Assembly (NCBI RefSeq): GCF_003121295.1
Contig: NZ_PHNC01000031.1
Coordinates: 1,118,439-1,182,438 of the forward strand
Length of the DNA: 64,000 bases
From: Streptomyces orinoci
Lineage (GTDB): Bacteria; Actinomycetota; Actinomycetes; Streptomycetales; Streptomycetaceae
Direction: 5' to 3'
Shown one piece after another: positions 56,963 to 64,000 of this stretch. The first letter of the stretch is position 1. The number at the start of each line of letters is the position of its first letter. The notes under the pieces were generated by a model that did not search any database, had not been told where the DNA came from, and saw only the letters and a list, made by a program, of their open reading frames with translations. Position numbers and translations under genes: made by a program.

Positions 56963-57850
56963 GTGCCGATTGCGATAGCCGTCACCAGCCCGGACCTGGT
57001 TCTCCCGCCGGGTGACGGGCCGACCCCCGCCGCCGCCGTGCTCCAGGGGCCCGACGACCAGCCACTGGACACCGCGGTCACCCAGACGGCCATCCTGCTC
57101 GACCAGTGCGGCTATCTGGTGGTCCTCTACCCGGACGCGCTGCCCGCCCCCTATGTCCGCCGGCTGCACACCGTACGCACGGTGCTGGAGAGCGAGCGGA
57201 TCGCCCTGCTGCCCATCGCCCTGCCCCCGCTGGCCGTCGCCGTACTGGCCCGGCAGTTACGGCAGTTGTCGGTCTCCGACCTCAGCCCCGGGGTGCTCGC
57301 CTGCGCCGCCCGGCTGCTGGCCCACTACATCTACGCCGGAGCCCAACTGGCCAGCGTCGCCCGGCTGGACCGGGTACCGGTCTCCCTCGCCCCCCATCTG
57401 CGCTCCCTGCTGCCGGGCGCCGCCTTCGGCGTCCTGGTCAGCCCGGCCCCCTGCCTGATCCGCCTGGGCAAGGCCCGCCCGCCCGGCGGCCCCGCCTTCC
57501 CCACCCGGCTCACCGTGGCCCGTACCAAACCCCCTGCCAAGTCCCGTAGCAGCGGCGGCGACTGGGTGCTGGACACCCTGGCACCCCACTGGCGGGTGGA
57601 GGGAGTACAGGAGGTGTGCCCGCTGCCCGAGGACTCCGGGCGCTGGTGGGGCACCCGGCGGGCGGTGGAGTTCGCCGCCGCCATCCCCGACCCGTCCATC
57701 CTCTACCACCTGGTCGCCTCCGTCCGCAGAGAACGCTGCCGCTGGTGCGGCCTGGAACTCATCGGCGACCGCTGCGGATTCTGCGCTGCCCCCCATCTCC
57801 CGCCGGAGCACCAGCTGCCGCCCGCCGCCGCCCACCCGTTGACGAGGTAG
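56963..57850 (+). CDS. Tad-locus protein with C-terminal zinc ribbon
   Basis: 295-residue protein of unknown function at the head of the tad operon. The N-terminal 160 residues contain Leu/Ala-rich helices (AILLDQCGYLVVLYPDALPA, LLPIALPPLAVAVLARQLRQ), and the C-terminus carries a four-cysteine zinc ribbon: Cys259-x2-Cys262 and Cys271-x2-Cys274 in CRWCGLELIGDRCGFC. No signal peptide or long transmembrane segment is clear. Start GTG 56963 with GGGGAAG upstream. It precedes cpaB by 11 bases. Homologues in Streptomyces tad loci exist to my recollection but no role is known. Confidence 0.75.
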   Translation: MPIAIAVTSPDLVLPPGDGPTPAAAVLQGPDDQPLDTAVTQTAILLDQCGYLVVLYPDALPAPYVRRLHTVRTVLESERIALLPIALPPLAVAVLARQLRQLSVSDLSPGVLACAARLLAHYIYAGAQLASVARLDRVPVSLAPHLRSLLPGAAFGVLVSPAPCLIRLGKARPPGGPAFPTRLTVARTKPPAKSRSSGGDWVLDTLAPHWRVEGVQEVCPLPEDSGRWWGTRRAVEFAAAIPDPSILYHLVASVRRERCRWCGLELIGDRCGFCAAPHLPPEHQLPPAAAHPLTR

Positions 57851-57861
57851 TCGAACCAGCC

Positions 57862-58563
57862 ATGAACTCACGCCAGCGCCGTGGTGTCATCCTGCTGCTT
57901 GTATCGGCCGTCTGCGCCATCGGCGCCTTCTCCGGCGTCCTCGCCGTGATCGACGACGCGGACTCCAAGGTGGGCCCCGAGATCACCGCCTATGAACTCA
58001 GCACCGACGTCCCCGCCTACCAGCCGCTGACCCAGGGCCAGTTCAAAAAGGTCTCCCTCCCCAGACGCTGGCTGCCGAAGACCGCGGTGACCGACCTGGC
58101 GGAGGTCAGCGGCAAGGTCGCGGTCAGCCGGCTGCGCCAGGGATCCCTGCTGCAGAGCGACATGGTGGCCGACCGCCCGGCCCTCCGGCCGGGACAGCAG
58201 GAGATCGCCATCATGATCGATGCCGCCACCGGAGTCGCCGGGAAGATCACCCCGGGCTCGTCCGTCAACATCTACGCCACCTTCCCCGCCGAAAGCGGCG
58301 GCCAGCCCCGGGCCCGCCTCATCGTCAGCGGCGCCAAGGTCATCGACGTCGGCAAGCTCACCGCCCTCCAGCCCAAACAGGGCGAGGCCGCAACCGCCAG
58401 GGAAGCGGTGCCCATCACCTTCGCCCTGGACACCCTGGACGCCCAACGCGTCGCCTACGCCGAGTCCTTCGCCACCCATGTCCGCCTGGCCCTGATCGCG
58501 CCCGGCGACCAGAGCCCGGCCCCGCCCGGCCAGCGCGACTACACCTTGAACGGCGACAAGTGA
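57862..58563 (+). CDS. cpaB: CpaB/RcpC-like SAF-domain pilus assembly protein
   Basis: 233-residue membrane-anchored protein. One N-terminal transmembrane helix (RGVILLLVSAVCAIGAFSGV), then a SAF domain with GPEITAYELSTDVPAYQPL and KVAVSRLRQGSLLQSDMV, followed by the RcpC/CpaB domain (PGQQEIAIMIDAATGVAGKI, TPGSSVNIYATFP). In Tad systems CpaB is a periplasmic/wall-associated channel component. ATG 57862, 11 bases after the zinc-ribbon gene and nine bases before CpaE, so the operon is continuous. Confidence 0.9.
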   Translation: MNSRQRRGVILLLVSAVCAIGAFSGVLAVIDDADSKVGPEITAYELSTDVPAYQPLTQGQFKKVSLPRRWLPKTAVTDLAEVSGKVAVSRLRQGSLLQSDMVADRPALRPGQQEIAIMIDAATGVAGKITPGSSVNIYATFPAESGGQPRARLIVSGAKVIDVGKLTALQPKQGEAATAREAVPITFALDTLDAQRVAYAESFATHVRLALIAPGDQSPAPPGQRDYTLNGDK

Positions 58564-58571
58564 GGTGAGGG

Positions 58572-59795
58572 ATGGCCACCAGAATCCTGCCCGCCGTCGG
58601 TGACCCGGAGACGGCCCGCTCGGTGACCGCGCTCCTCGGCCAGCTCCCGGACACCGAACCCGCCCAGCCGCTCGCCGACTCCACCACCCTGCTGGACACC
58701 CTGGCCCGGCTGGCCGCCGACTCGGTCACCGACCTGCCCGAGATCGTCCTGGTCCATGAACGCATCGGCCCGGTGCCCGCCCTGGAACTCGTCCGCGAGG
58801 TGGCCCTGCGCTTCCCCGCCACCGCCGTCATCCTGATGACCGCGGACACCAGCCCCGCGCTGTTCTCCGCCGCCATGGACGCCGGCGCCCGCGGCCTGGT
58901 CGGACTCCCGCTCTCCTACGACGAACTGGCCGCCCGCATCCGGGCCACCACCGACTGGGCCCGCGGGGTACGCCGCCATCTCGGCGCCGACGCCGAGCTC
59001 CCCGGCGGCCCCGGCGGCACCGTGGTCACCGTCACCGGCGCCAAGGGCGGCGTCGGCAGCACCGTCATCGCCGTACACGCCGCGCTGGCCGCCCGGGCCA
59101 CCGGCCGCCCCGTCGCCCTGGTCGATCTGGACCTCCAGAGCGGGGACATCGCCTCCTATCTGGACGTCCAGTTCCGCCGCTCCGTCGCCGACCTGGCCGA
59201 GATCCACGACATCTCCCCCCGGGTCCTCCAGGACGTCCTCTTCAACCATGAGACCGGCCTGGGCCTGCTGCTCGCCCCCGCCGAAGGCGAACGGGGCGAG
59301 GAAGTGGGCGAACGCACCGCCCGCCAGATCATCACCGCACTGCGCGCCCGCCACCAGGTGGTGGTGATCGACTGCGGCACCCAGCTGACCGGCGCGGGCG
59401 CCGCCGCCATCGAACTGGCCGATGTGGCCGCCCTGGTGCTCACCCCCGATGTGGTCGCGGTACGCGCCGCCAAACGCATGGTGCGGATGTGGGAACGGCT
59501 GAAGGTCCGCAAACCCGAGGACACCGTGGCGGTGCTCAACCGGGCGGTGCGCGGCGCGGAGATCCAGCCACCGCTGATCGAGCGCATCACCGGCACCCGG
59601 GTGGCCCGTACCACCGTCCCGGCCCGCTTCAAGGACCTCCAGCCGGTGATCGACTCCGGCCGGCTGCACGACCTGGACGCCCGCGGCCCCGTCCGCCAGG
59701 CCATCTGGGGACTGGCCGGAGAACTCGGCCTGGTGACCGGCACCGCCACACCGGTCCCCGCCGGGCGCCGCCACCGGGGGAGGAGGAGTGGATGA
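58572..59795 (+). CDS. CpaE/TadZ-like MinD-family ATPase
   Basis: 407-residue protein: residues 1-130 are a receiver-like (pseudo-receiver) domain without a convincing phosphorylation Asp set, and residues 145-400 are a MinD/ParA-type ATPase with a deviant Walker A TGAKGGVGSTVIAV, Walker B ALVDLDLQSGDIAS and VVVIDCGTQL. TadZ/CpaE proteins direct the Tad apparatus to its site in the cell. ATG 58572 with GAGGTGAGGG upstream. The stop overlaps the next tadE start by ATGA. Confidence 0.92.
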   Translation: MATRILPAVGDPETARSVTALLGQLPDTEPAQPLADSTTLLDTLARLAADSVTDLPEIVLVHERIGPVPALELVREVALRFPATAVILMTADTSPALFSAAMDAGARGLVGLPLSYDELAARIRATTDWARGVRRHLGADAELPGGPGGTVVTVTGAKGGVGSTVIAVHAALAARATGRPVALVDLDLQSGDIASYLDVQFRRSVADLAEIHDISPRVLQDVLFNHETGLGLLLAPAEGERGEEVGERTARQIITALRARHQVVVIDCGTQLTGAGAAAIELADVAALVLTPDVVAVRAAKRMVRMWERLKVRKPEDTVAVLNRAVRGAEIQPPLIERITGTRVARTTVPARFKDLQPVIDSGRLHDLDARGPVRQAIWGLAGELGLVTGTATPVPAGRRHRGRRSG

Positions 59796-60172
59796 CAGCG
59801 GACGACCGGGGCCAGACCTCGGTGGAGTTCCTCGGCCTCCTGCCGCTGATCCTGCTGGTGCTGGCCATCCTCTGGGAATGCGTCCTGGCCGGCTACACCT
59901 ACACCCTGGCCGGCGACGCGGCCGACCGGGGCGCCCGGCAGGGCGCGGCGGCCGAACCCGACGGCGACCAAGCGGCGTGCCGGCAGGCCGCGCTGGCCAA
60001 GCTGGGCGACGCGTGGCGGGCCGGAGCCCAGCCCCCGGACTGCCACCCGGACGGCCCGGACCTCTACCGCGCCAGAGTCACCCTGAAGGTCCCGGTGCTC
60101 TTCCCCGCCCTCGGGCAATTCCCGCTCACGGTCAGCGGGGAGGCATCGGCGGCCCGGGAGCCTGCGCCATGA
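59792..60172 (+). CDS. tadE: TadE-like minor pilin 2
   Basis: 126-residue TadE protein with the canonical prepilin-like start GQTSVEFLGLLPLILLVLAI, in which processing would occur before the hydrophobic helix. The mature domain has two Cys (QAACRQA and PPDCHPD) that may form a disulfide, and ends with ALGQFPLTVSGEAS. ATG 59792 is coupled to CpaE, and its stop overlaps the start of the next tadE gene. A minor pseudopilin of the Tad pilus is the likely role. Confidence 0.88.
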   Translation: MTADDRGQTSVEFLGLLPLILLVLAILWECVLAGYTYTLAGDAADRGARQGAAAEPDGDQAACRQAALAKLGDAWRAGAQPPDCHPDGPDLYRARVTLKVPVLFPALGQFPLTVSGEASAAREPAP

Positions 60173-60843
60173 CCGGGCGGCGCATCCGGTTCCGGCGCGC
60201 CGCGGCCGTGGTGGCGGTTCTTGGCCGACGGCTGGGGCGCCCCATCAGGGGCGCGGGGCGGCTATTAGATATGCGGCTCCGCCGCGTGGGCGCGACCAGC
60301 CACATACGGCCCGCACATGACACGTGCCCGAGGGGCTGGGGCCGCTCACCGGAGGAACGGCACCGGGCGGTGGCACGCTCCAAGAGCCGTCGGACACCGC
60401 CTGGCCGCATCGGCCCCCGGCGGGCCCTGGCCGCGATCGGGCGCCGGATCCGTTCCCGGCGCGCCGCCGCCCTGATCCGGCACCGCGTCCGGTGCCAACA
60501 AGGCCAGACCACCGTGGAGTTCATCGGCATGCTGCCGGTGCTGCTGCTCATCGGGCTGGCCGCCATCCAGCTGGGCCTGGTGGCCTATGCCGCCGAACAG
60601 GCCGGCACCGGCGCCCGCGCCGCGGCCCGTGCCGCCGCCCGAGGGCAGGCGGGCGAGGACGCGGGACGGGCGGCCATGAGCGACTGGATGGCCCGGCGGG
60701 CCCGCATCGGGGTCGGGCGGAACGCCGACGAGGTCACCGCCACCGCCACCGTCACCATCCCCTCCGTCATCGGCATCGACCTGGGCGCCACCCTCTCCCG
60801 GTCGGTCACCATGCCCGACGAGAAACGGCCGGTGCTGCCATGA
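60169..60843 (+). CDS. tadE: TadE-like minor pilin 3 with repeat-derived N-terminal extension
   Basis: 224 residues if started at ATG 60169, which overlaps the preceding stop by ATGA. The real TadE part begins at about residue 109 with GQTTVEFIGMLPVLLLIGLA. The 100 residues before it include LGRPIRGAGRLLDMRLRRVG, the translation of the dispersed intergenic repeat at 60234-60318, flanked by two similar basic segments (GRRIRFRRAAAVV and GRRIRSRRAAALI). GTG 60370, 14 bases after GGAGG, would give a normal-length TadE of 157 residues and leave the repeat as an intergenic insertion. Both readings remain open. The mature domain ends GIDLGATLSRSVTMPDEKRP. Confidence 0.75.
   Translation: MTGRRIRFRRAAAVVAVLGRRLGRPIRGAGRLLDMRLRRVGATSHIRPAHDTCPRGWGRSPEERHRAVARSKSRRTPPGRIGPRRALAAIGRRIRSRRAAALIRHRVRCQQGQTTVEFIGMLPVLLLIGLAAIQLGLVAYAAEQAGTGARAAARAAARGQAGEDAGRAAMSDWMARRARIGVGRNADEVTATATVTIPSVIGIDLGATLSRSVTMPDEKRPVLP
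60234..60318 (+). repeat. Dispersed intergenic repeat, long form, inside a tadE reading frame (copy 5)
   Basis: GGCGCCCCATCAGGGGCGCG, GGGCGGCTATTAGATATGCGG and CTCCGCCGCGTGGGCGCGAC, then CAGCC. It lies within the open reading frame of the third TadE gene, between the coupled ATG and the conserved prepilin motif, without breaking the frame. Confidence 0.9.
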
Positions 60844-62177
60844 GCCTGCGCGCCCGCCTGAACACCCCCGAGACCGGCCGGGGAGCCCACGAGGAGAACC
60901 ACCTGGTCGCCGCCTACCGGGCCAAACTGCTGGAGGAGATCGACCTCGCCGAGATGTCCCCGCTGGCCGCCACCGAGCGCCGGGTCCGCCTGGAGCGCGT
61001 GCTGGGGCACATCATCAGCCGCGAGGGCCCGGTCCTCTCCACCCATGAACGCTCCCAGCTCATCCGGCGGGTGGTGGACGAGGCCCTGGGACTGGGCATC
61101 CTGGAACCGCTGCTGGAGGACGCCTCCATCACCGAGATCATGGTCAACGGCCCGGACCAGGTCTTTGTGGAACGCGCCGGCCGGGTGGAACGGCTGCCGC
61201 TGCGCTTCGCCTCCGAGGAGCAGCTGATGCAGACCATCGAGCGGATCGTCTCCACCGTCAACCGGCGGGTGGACGAGTCCAACCCCATGGTGGACGCCCG
61301 GCTGCCCTCCGGGGAACGCGTCAATGTCATCATCCCGCCGCTCGCCCTCTCCGGCCCCACCCTCACCATCCGCCGCTTCCCCCGCGCCTACACCCTCAGC
61401 GAACTGATCAGCCTGGGCTCGCTGGACGAACAGATGCTGCTCCTGCTCTCCGCCCTGGTACGGGCCAAGTTCAACATCATCGTCTCCGGGGCCACCGGCG
61501 CCGGAAAGACCACCCTGCTCAACGCCCTCTCCGGCCTGATCCCCGAAGGCGAACGCATCATCACCATCGAGGACTCCGCCGAACTGCGCCTGCAACAGCA
61601 GCATGTGATCACCCTGGAGGCCCGCCCGCCCAATATCGAGGGCAAGGGCCAGATCACCATCCGCGACCTGGTGCGCAACTCCCTTCGTATGCGCCCCGAC
61701 CGCATCGTGGTCGGCGAGGTGCGCGGCGGCGAGACCCTGGACATGCTCCAGGCCATGTCCACCGGCCACGACGGCTCGCTGGCCACCGTGCACGCCAACA
61801 GCGCCGAGGACGCCCTGATGCGGCTCCAGACCCTGGCCTCCATGTCCGAAGTGGACATCCCCTTCCCGGCGTTGAAGGACCAGATCAACAGCGCCGTGGA
61901 CGTCATCGTCCAACTCGCCCGCAGCGCCGATGGATCCCGCCGGATCAGCGAGATCGCCATCCTGCACTCCCGCGGCCGCGAGGACTACAAGATCGCCACC
62001 GTCTGCCGCTTCCAGCCCTGGCCGCTGGGCTCCGACGGCGTGGTGCGCGGCGAGTTCGGCTACTACCCGCTGCCCCCGCGCGTCGCCGAACGCCTCCACC
62101 TCAAGAACGAACCCGTCCCCCCGGCCTTCGGCGTGGCCGCCACCGAGGAGCAACTCACCAGCCGCCAGGCCCGGTAG
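60840..62177 (+). CDS. tadA: TadA/CpaF secretion ATPase
   Basis: 445-residue type II/IV secretion ATPase of the TadA/CpaF class that energises Tad pilus assembly. Walker A is VSGATGAGKTTLLNALSGLI near residue 220; the Asp box includes ITIEDSAELRLQQQHVITLE; Walker B-type GEVRGGETLDMLQAM, and the His box TGHDGSLATVHANSAEDALM. The N-terminal domain starts HEENHLVAAYRAKLLEEIDL. ATG 60840 is coupled to the third tadE (stop TGA overlap). Followed by an 8-bp tandem repeat before tadB. Confidence 0.96.
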   Translation: MSLRARLNTPETGRGAHEENHLVAAYRAKLLEEIDLAEMSPLAATERRVRLERVLGHIISREGPVLSTHERSQLIRRVVDEALGLGILEPLLEDASITEIMVNGPDQVFVERAGRVERLPLRFASEEQLMQTIERIVSTVNRRVDESNPMVDARLPSGERVNVIIPPLALSGPTLTIRRFPRAYTLSELISLGSLDEQMLLLLSALVRAKFNIIVSGATGAGKTTLLNALSGLIPEGERIITIEDSAELRLQQQHVITLEARPPNIEGKGQITIRDLVRNSLRMRPDRIVVGEVRGGETLDMLQAMSTGHDGSLATVHANSAEDALMRLQTLASMSEVDIPFPALKDQINSAVDVIVQLARSADGSRRISEIAILHSRGREDYKIATVCRFQPWPLGSDGVVRGEFGYYPLPPRVAERLHLKNEPVPPAFGVAATEEQLTSRQAR

Positions 62178-62179
62178 GG

Positions 62180-62211
62180 CCAACCCGCCAACCCGCCAAC
62201 CCGCCAACCCG
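62180..62211. repeat. Four tandem copies of CCAACCCG
   Basis: A perfect 8-bp repeat of four units, followed by one degenerate unit (CCGGCCCG), in the 83-base gap between tadA and tadB. The same gap has the tadB ribosome site GAGAGGAG. Confidence 0.85.
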
Positions 62212-62260
62212 CCGGCCCGACCGTCCGACCGCCCGACCCGAGAGGAGCCCCCCACCCGCC

Positions 62261-63199
62261 ATGACCGACACCGCCCTGCTGACGGTCGGCGCCACCGCGC
62301 TGTGCTGCCTGTGCGCCATCGCCGGTACGCACCTCTACGCCGCCGGCCGGGCCCAGCGCGCCGCCCTGGCCGCCCGGCTCGCCGACCCCGGCGGCACCCC
62401 CGGCCCCCGGCACCGCAGACCCTTCACCGGCCTGGACCGCAGACTGCGCCGCACCACCGCCGGCAAACGCATCGAACACCGCCTGGCCGCCACCGGACTC
62501 GACCTGACCCCCGGCGAGTTCCTCATCGGCATGCTCACCGCCGCCACCGCGCTCTGGCTGGCCGCCGCCCTGCTGCTGGCCCCCTTCTTCGGCCCGCTGG
62601 CCGCCCTCGCCGGCGTATGGGGCGCCTTCGCCTACCTCAACTGGCAACGCCAGAAACGCAATGAGCGCTTTATGAACCAACTCCCCGAACTCTCCCGGGT
62701 GGTGGCCAACGCCACCCAGGCCGGACTGGCCCTGCGCACCGCCCTGGCCATGGCCGCCGAGGAACTGGAGGACCCGGCCGGCGAGGAACTCTCCCGCGTC
62801 GCCGACCGGCTGGCCATCGGCCACACCCTGGACGACGCCCTGGACGAACTCGCCAAACGCCTGCCCTCCCGCGAGCTGGCCGTCCTGGTCACCACCTTGG
62901 TCCTCGCCAACAAGGCGGGCGGCACCCTGGTCAGCTCCCTGCGCAACCTCACCGTCACCCTGGAGGAACGCAAGGAGACCCGGCGCGAGGTCCGCACCCA
63001 GCTGGTACAGGTCACCGCCACCGCCTACCTGGTGCCCGCCATGGGCCTGGGCGCCCTGCTGCTGATGGACCGCATCTGGCCCGGCGCCCTGGACAAGATC
63101 ACCGGCTCGGTGGTGGGCCAGACCGCCGTGCTCGTCTCCCTCGGCCTCTATGTCCTGGGCTTCTTCCTCATCCGCCGCCTGGGCAAGATCGACGTCTGA
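62261..63199 (+). CDS. tadB: TadB inner-membrane platform protein
   Basis: 312-residue GspF-domain protein. It has an N-terminal hydrophobic segment (LLTVGATALCCLCAIAGTHLY), a pair of segments around residues 85-125 (LIGMLTAATALWLAAALLLA, PLAALAGVWGAFAYL) and two at the C-terminus (AYLVPAMGLGALLLMD, AVLVSLGLYVLGFFLI). The GspF/TadB motif ELSRVVANATQAGLALRTAL, MAAEELEDPAGEELSRVADR precedes the central cytoplasmic domain. It forms, with TadC, the membrane platform of the pilus machine. ATG 62261 with AGAGGAG. Confidence 0.93.
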   Translation: MTDTALLTVGATALCCLCAIAGTHLYAAGRAQRAALAARLADPGGTPGPRHRRPFTGLDRRLRRTTAGKRIEHRLAATGLDLTPGEFLIGMLTAATALWLAAALLLAPFFGPLAALAGVWGAFAYLNWQRQKRNERFMNQLPELSRVVANATQAGLALRTALAMAAEELEDPAGEELSRVADRLAIGHTLDDALDELAKRLPSRELAVLVTTLVLANKAGGTLVSSLRNLTVTLEERKETRREVRTQLVQVTATAYLVPAMGLGALLLMDRIWPGALDKITGSVVGQTAVLVSLGLYVLGFFLIRRLGKIDV

Positions 63200-63209
63200 G
63201 GAGACCGCC

Positions 63210-64000
63210 ATGGCACTCCTGCTCGCCCTCCTCCTGGCCCTGGCCACCGGCGGCGCCTGCTACGGGGCATACCTCTGCCGCTCCGAAGCCCGTCTCCCGC
63301 CCGACCTGGCCATCGCCCTGGAAGTAGGCGCCACCCGCACCGGCGCCGCCGGCTCACTGATCGACCGGCTCGGCATGCGCTACGCACCCCTGGTACTACG
63401 CCTGATGGGCCCCGCCCGGGTCAGCCGGGTACGCCGCCGCATCGACCGGGCGGGCAACCCCGGCGGCCTCACCCTGGACCGCTACGCCGCCCGCCGCTTC
63501 GTCTACGGCGTCACCGGCACGGTGGGCGCCCTGGTGATGCTCGCCGCCGGACAGTGGATCCTGGCCCCCCTGATGCTGGCCTTCGCCGCCTTCTGGGTCG
63601 AGGTCGGCATCTGGACCGCCGTCCGCGCCCGCCGCAACGCCATCGAACGCACCCTGCCCGACTTCCTGGACGTCCTGGCCGTGGTCGTCTCCGCCGGACT
63701 GGGCTTCCGCCAGGCCCTGGACCGCACCGCCGAGAAATACGCCGGCCCCTGGGCCGACGAACTGCGCATCACCCTGCGCCAGATGGACATGGGCGTCAGC
63801 CGCCGCCAGGCCTTTGACGACCTGCGCCGCCGCAATGACTCCGAACAGGTCGCCATGTTCGTCACCGCCCTCCAGCAGGGCGAGGAACTGGGCACACCCA
63901 TCGTGGAAACCCTGATCGCCATCGCCAACGACATGCGGCGCACCGACGCCCAGAACGCCCGCCGCAAGGCCGCCAGGGCGGTGCCCAAGGCCACCACCAT
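63210..64000 (+). CDS. tadC: TadC inner-membrane platform protein (3' end outside window)
   Basis: 263 codons are visible with no stop before the window end. ATG 63210 follows GAGGAG closely and starts ten bases after tadB. An N-terminal hydrophobic segment (LLLALLLALATGGACYGAYL) is followed by GspF-type helices; the conserved ERTLPDFLDVLAVVVSAGLG and FVTALQQGEELGTPIVETLI blocks mark the TadB/TadC family. It pairs with TadB. The locus continues beyond the window, where a prepilin gene, peptidase and flp pilin gene would be expected. Confidence 0.93.
   Translation, partial: MALLLALLLALATGGACYGAYLCRSEARLPPDLAIALEVGATRTGAAGSLIDRLGMRYAPLVLRLMGPARVSRVRRRIDRAGNPGGLTLDRYAARRFVYGVTGTVGALVMLAAGQWILAPLMLAFAAFWVEVGIWTAVRARRNAIERTLPDFLDVLAVVVSAGLGFRQALDRTAEKYAGPWADELRITLRQMDMGVSRRQAFDDLRRRNDSEQVAMFVTALQQGEELGTPIVETLIAIANDMRRTDAQNARRKAARAVPKATT

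Overview
The window reads as a chromosomal stretch from a streptomycete (Streptomyces or a close relative such as Kitasatospora or Streptacidiphilus). Base composition is very GC-rich, many genes start with GTG, AGGAGG-like ribosome sites are common, and the gene families are typical: DUF5753/DUF397/ATP-binding triads, mycothiol amidase, a DasR-type site, GGAAT/GTT promoters, and an LAXTG sortase signal. From memory, the core gene order (birA, cya, enoyl-CoA hydratase, GAF-GGDEF, hutH ... metB, ilvA, greA, mca ... pckG ... aminotransferase, D-aminoacylase, tad) follows the S. coelicolor SCO4927 to SCO5000 region. This is therefore mostly conserved core with accessory inserts. No rRNA, tRNA, CRISPR array, intact insertion sequence or biosynthetic cluster was seen.

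Layout. 1-5.4 kb: birA end, class III adenylate cyclase, enoyl-CoA hydratase, GAF-GGDEF diguanylate cyclase, hutH. 5.5-10.6 kb: LAXTG surface protein, L,D-transpeptidase lipoprotein, GNAT, DUF2786 protein, polytopic membrane protein. 10.7-18.7 kb: cupin-thioesterase fusion, a WhiJ/AbaA-type regulatory triad, several regulator/enzyme pairs. 18.7-20.3 kb: a small protein and decayed gene fragments. 20.3-28.8 kb: msrA, TPR-like membrane protein, metB, small sigma-factor/membrane-protein pair, MarR, ilvA, greA, DUF4307, mca and partner. 28.8-36.8 kb: large STAND (NB-ARC/TPR) ATPase, then a two-component system divergent from an ABC-2 exporter operon. 36.9-43.8 kb: thioredoxin-like YyaL protein, MerR-controlled oxidoreductase, TetR/MFS pair, hemolysin III. 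44-46 kb: GTP-dependent PEP carboxykinase. 46.2-48.5 kb: Zur-type zinc-sparing cluster of four cysteine-poor ribosomal proteins plus a COG0523 protein with a degenerate P-loop. 48.5-56.3 kb: small protein with a hairpin over its ribosome site, aminotransferase, D-aminoacylase, D-amino-acid deaminase-like PLP enzyme, secreted protease, GH18 chitinase under a DasR-like site. 56.5-64 kb: a Tad/Flp pilus locus (three TadE-like proteins, a zinc-ribbon protein, CpaB, CpaE/TadZ, TadA, TadB, TadC) running off the end.

Regulatory logic visible in the DNA: sigma-R-like promoters in front of msrA and mca (thiol stress), an ECF-type promoter in front of the L,D-transpeptidase (envelope), a textbook MerR promoter in front of the oxidoreductase whose second gene is the MerR regulator, a Zur-like site between the two arms of the ribosomal-protein cluster, and a 15-bp perfect inverted repeat between the two-component system and its exporter.

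The most unusual structural features are: a family of about 85-bp intergenic repeats, one copy of which lies inside a tadE reading frame; a second palindromic repeat inserted in frame in the DUF2786 gene; a nested inverted repeat of about 124 bp downstream of pckG; several short tandem repeats at gene ends; and an 11-bp perfect hairpin hiding a Shine-Dalgarno sequence. I do not see a clearly new multi-gene system. The strongest candidates for something undescribed are the sigma-like/membrane-protein pair at 23.7-24.4 kb, the degenerate COG0523 protein in the Zur cluster, and the repeats that have become coding sequence.
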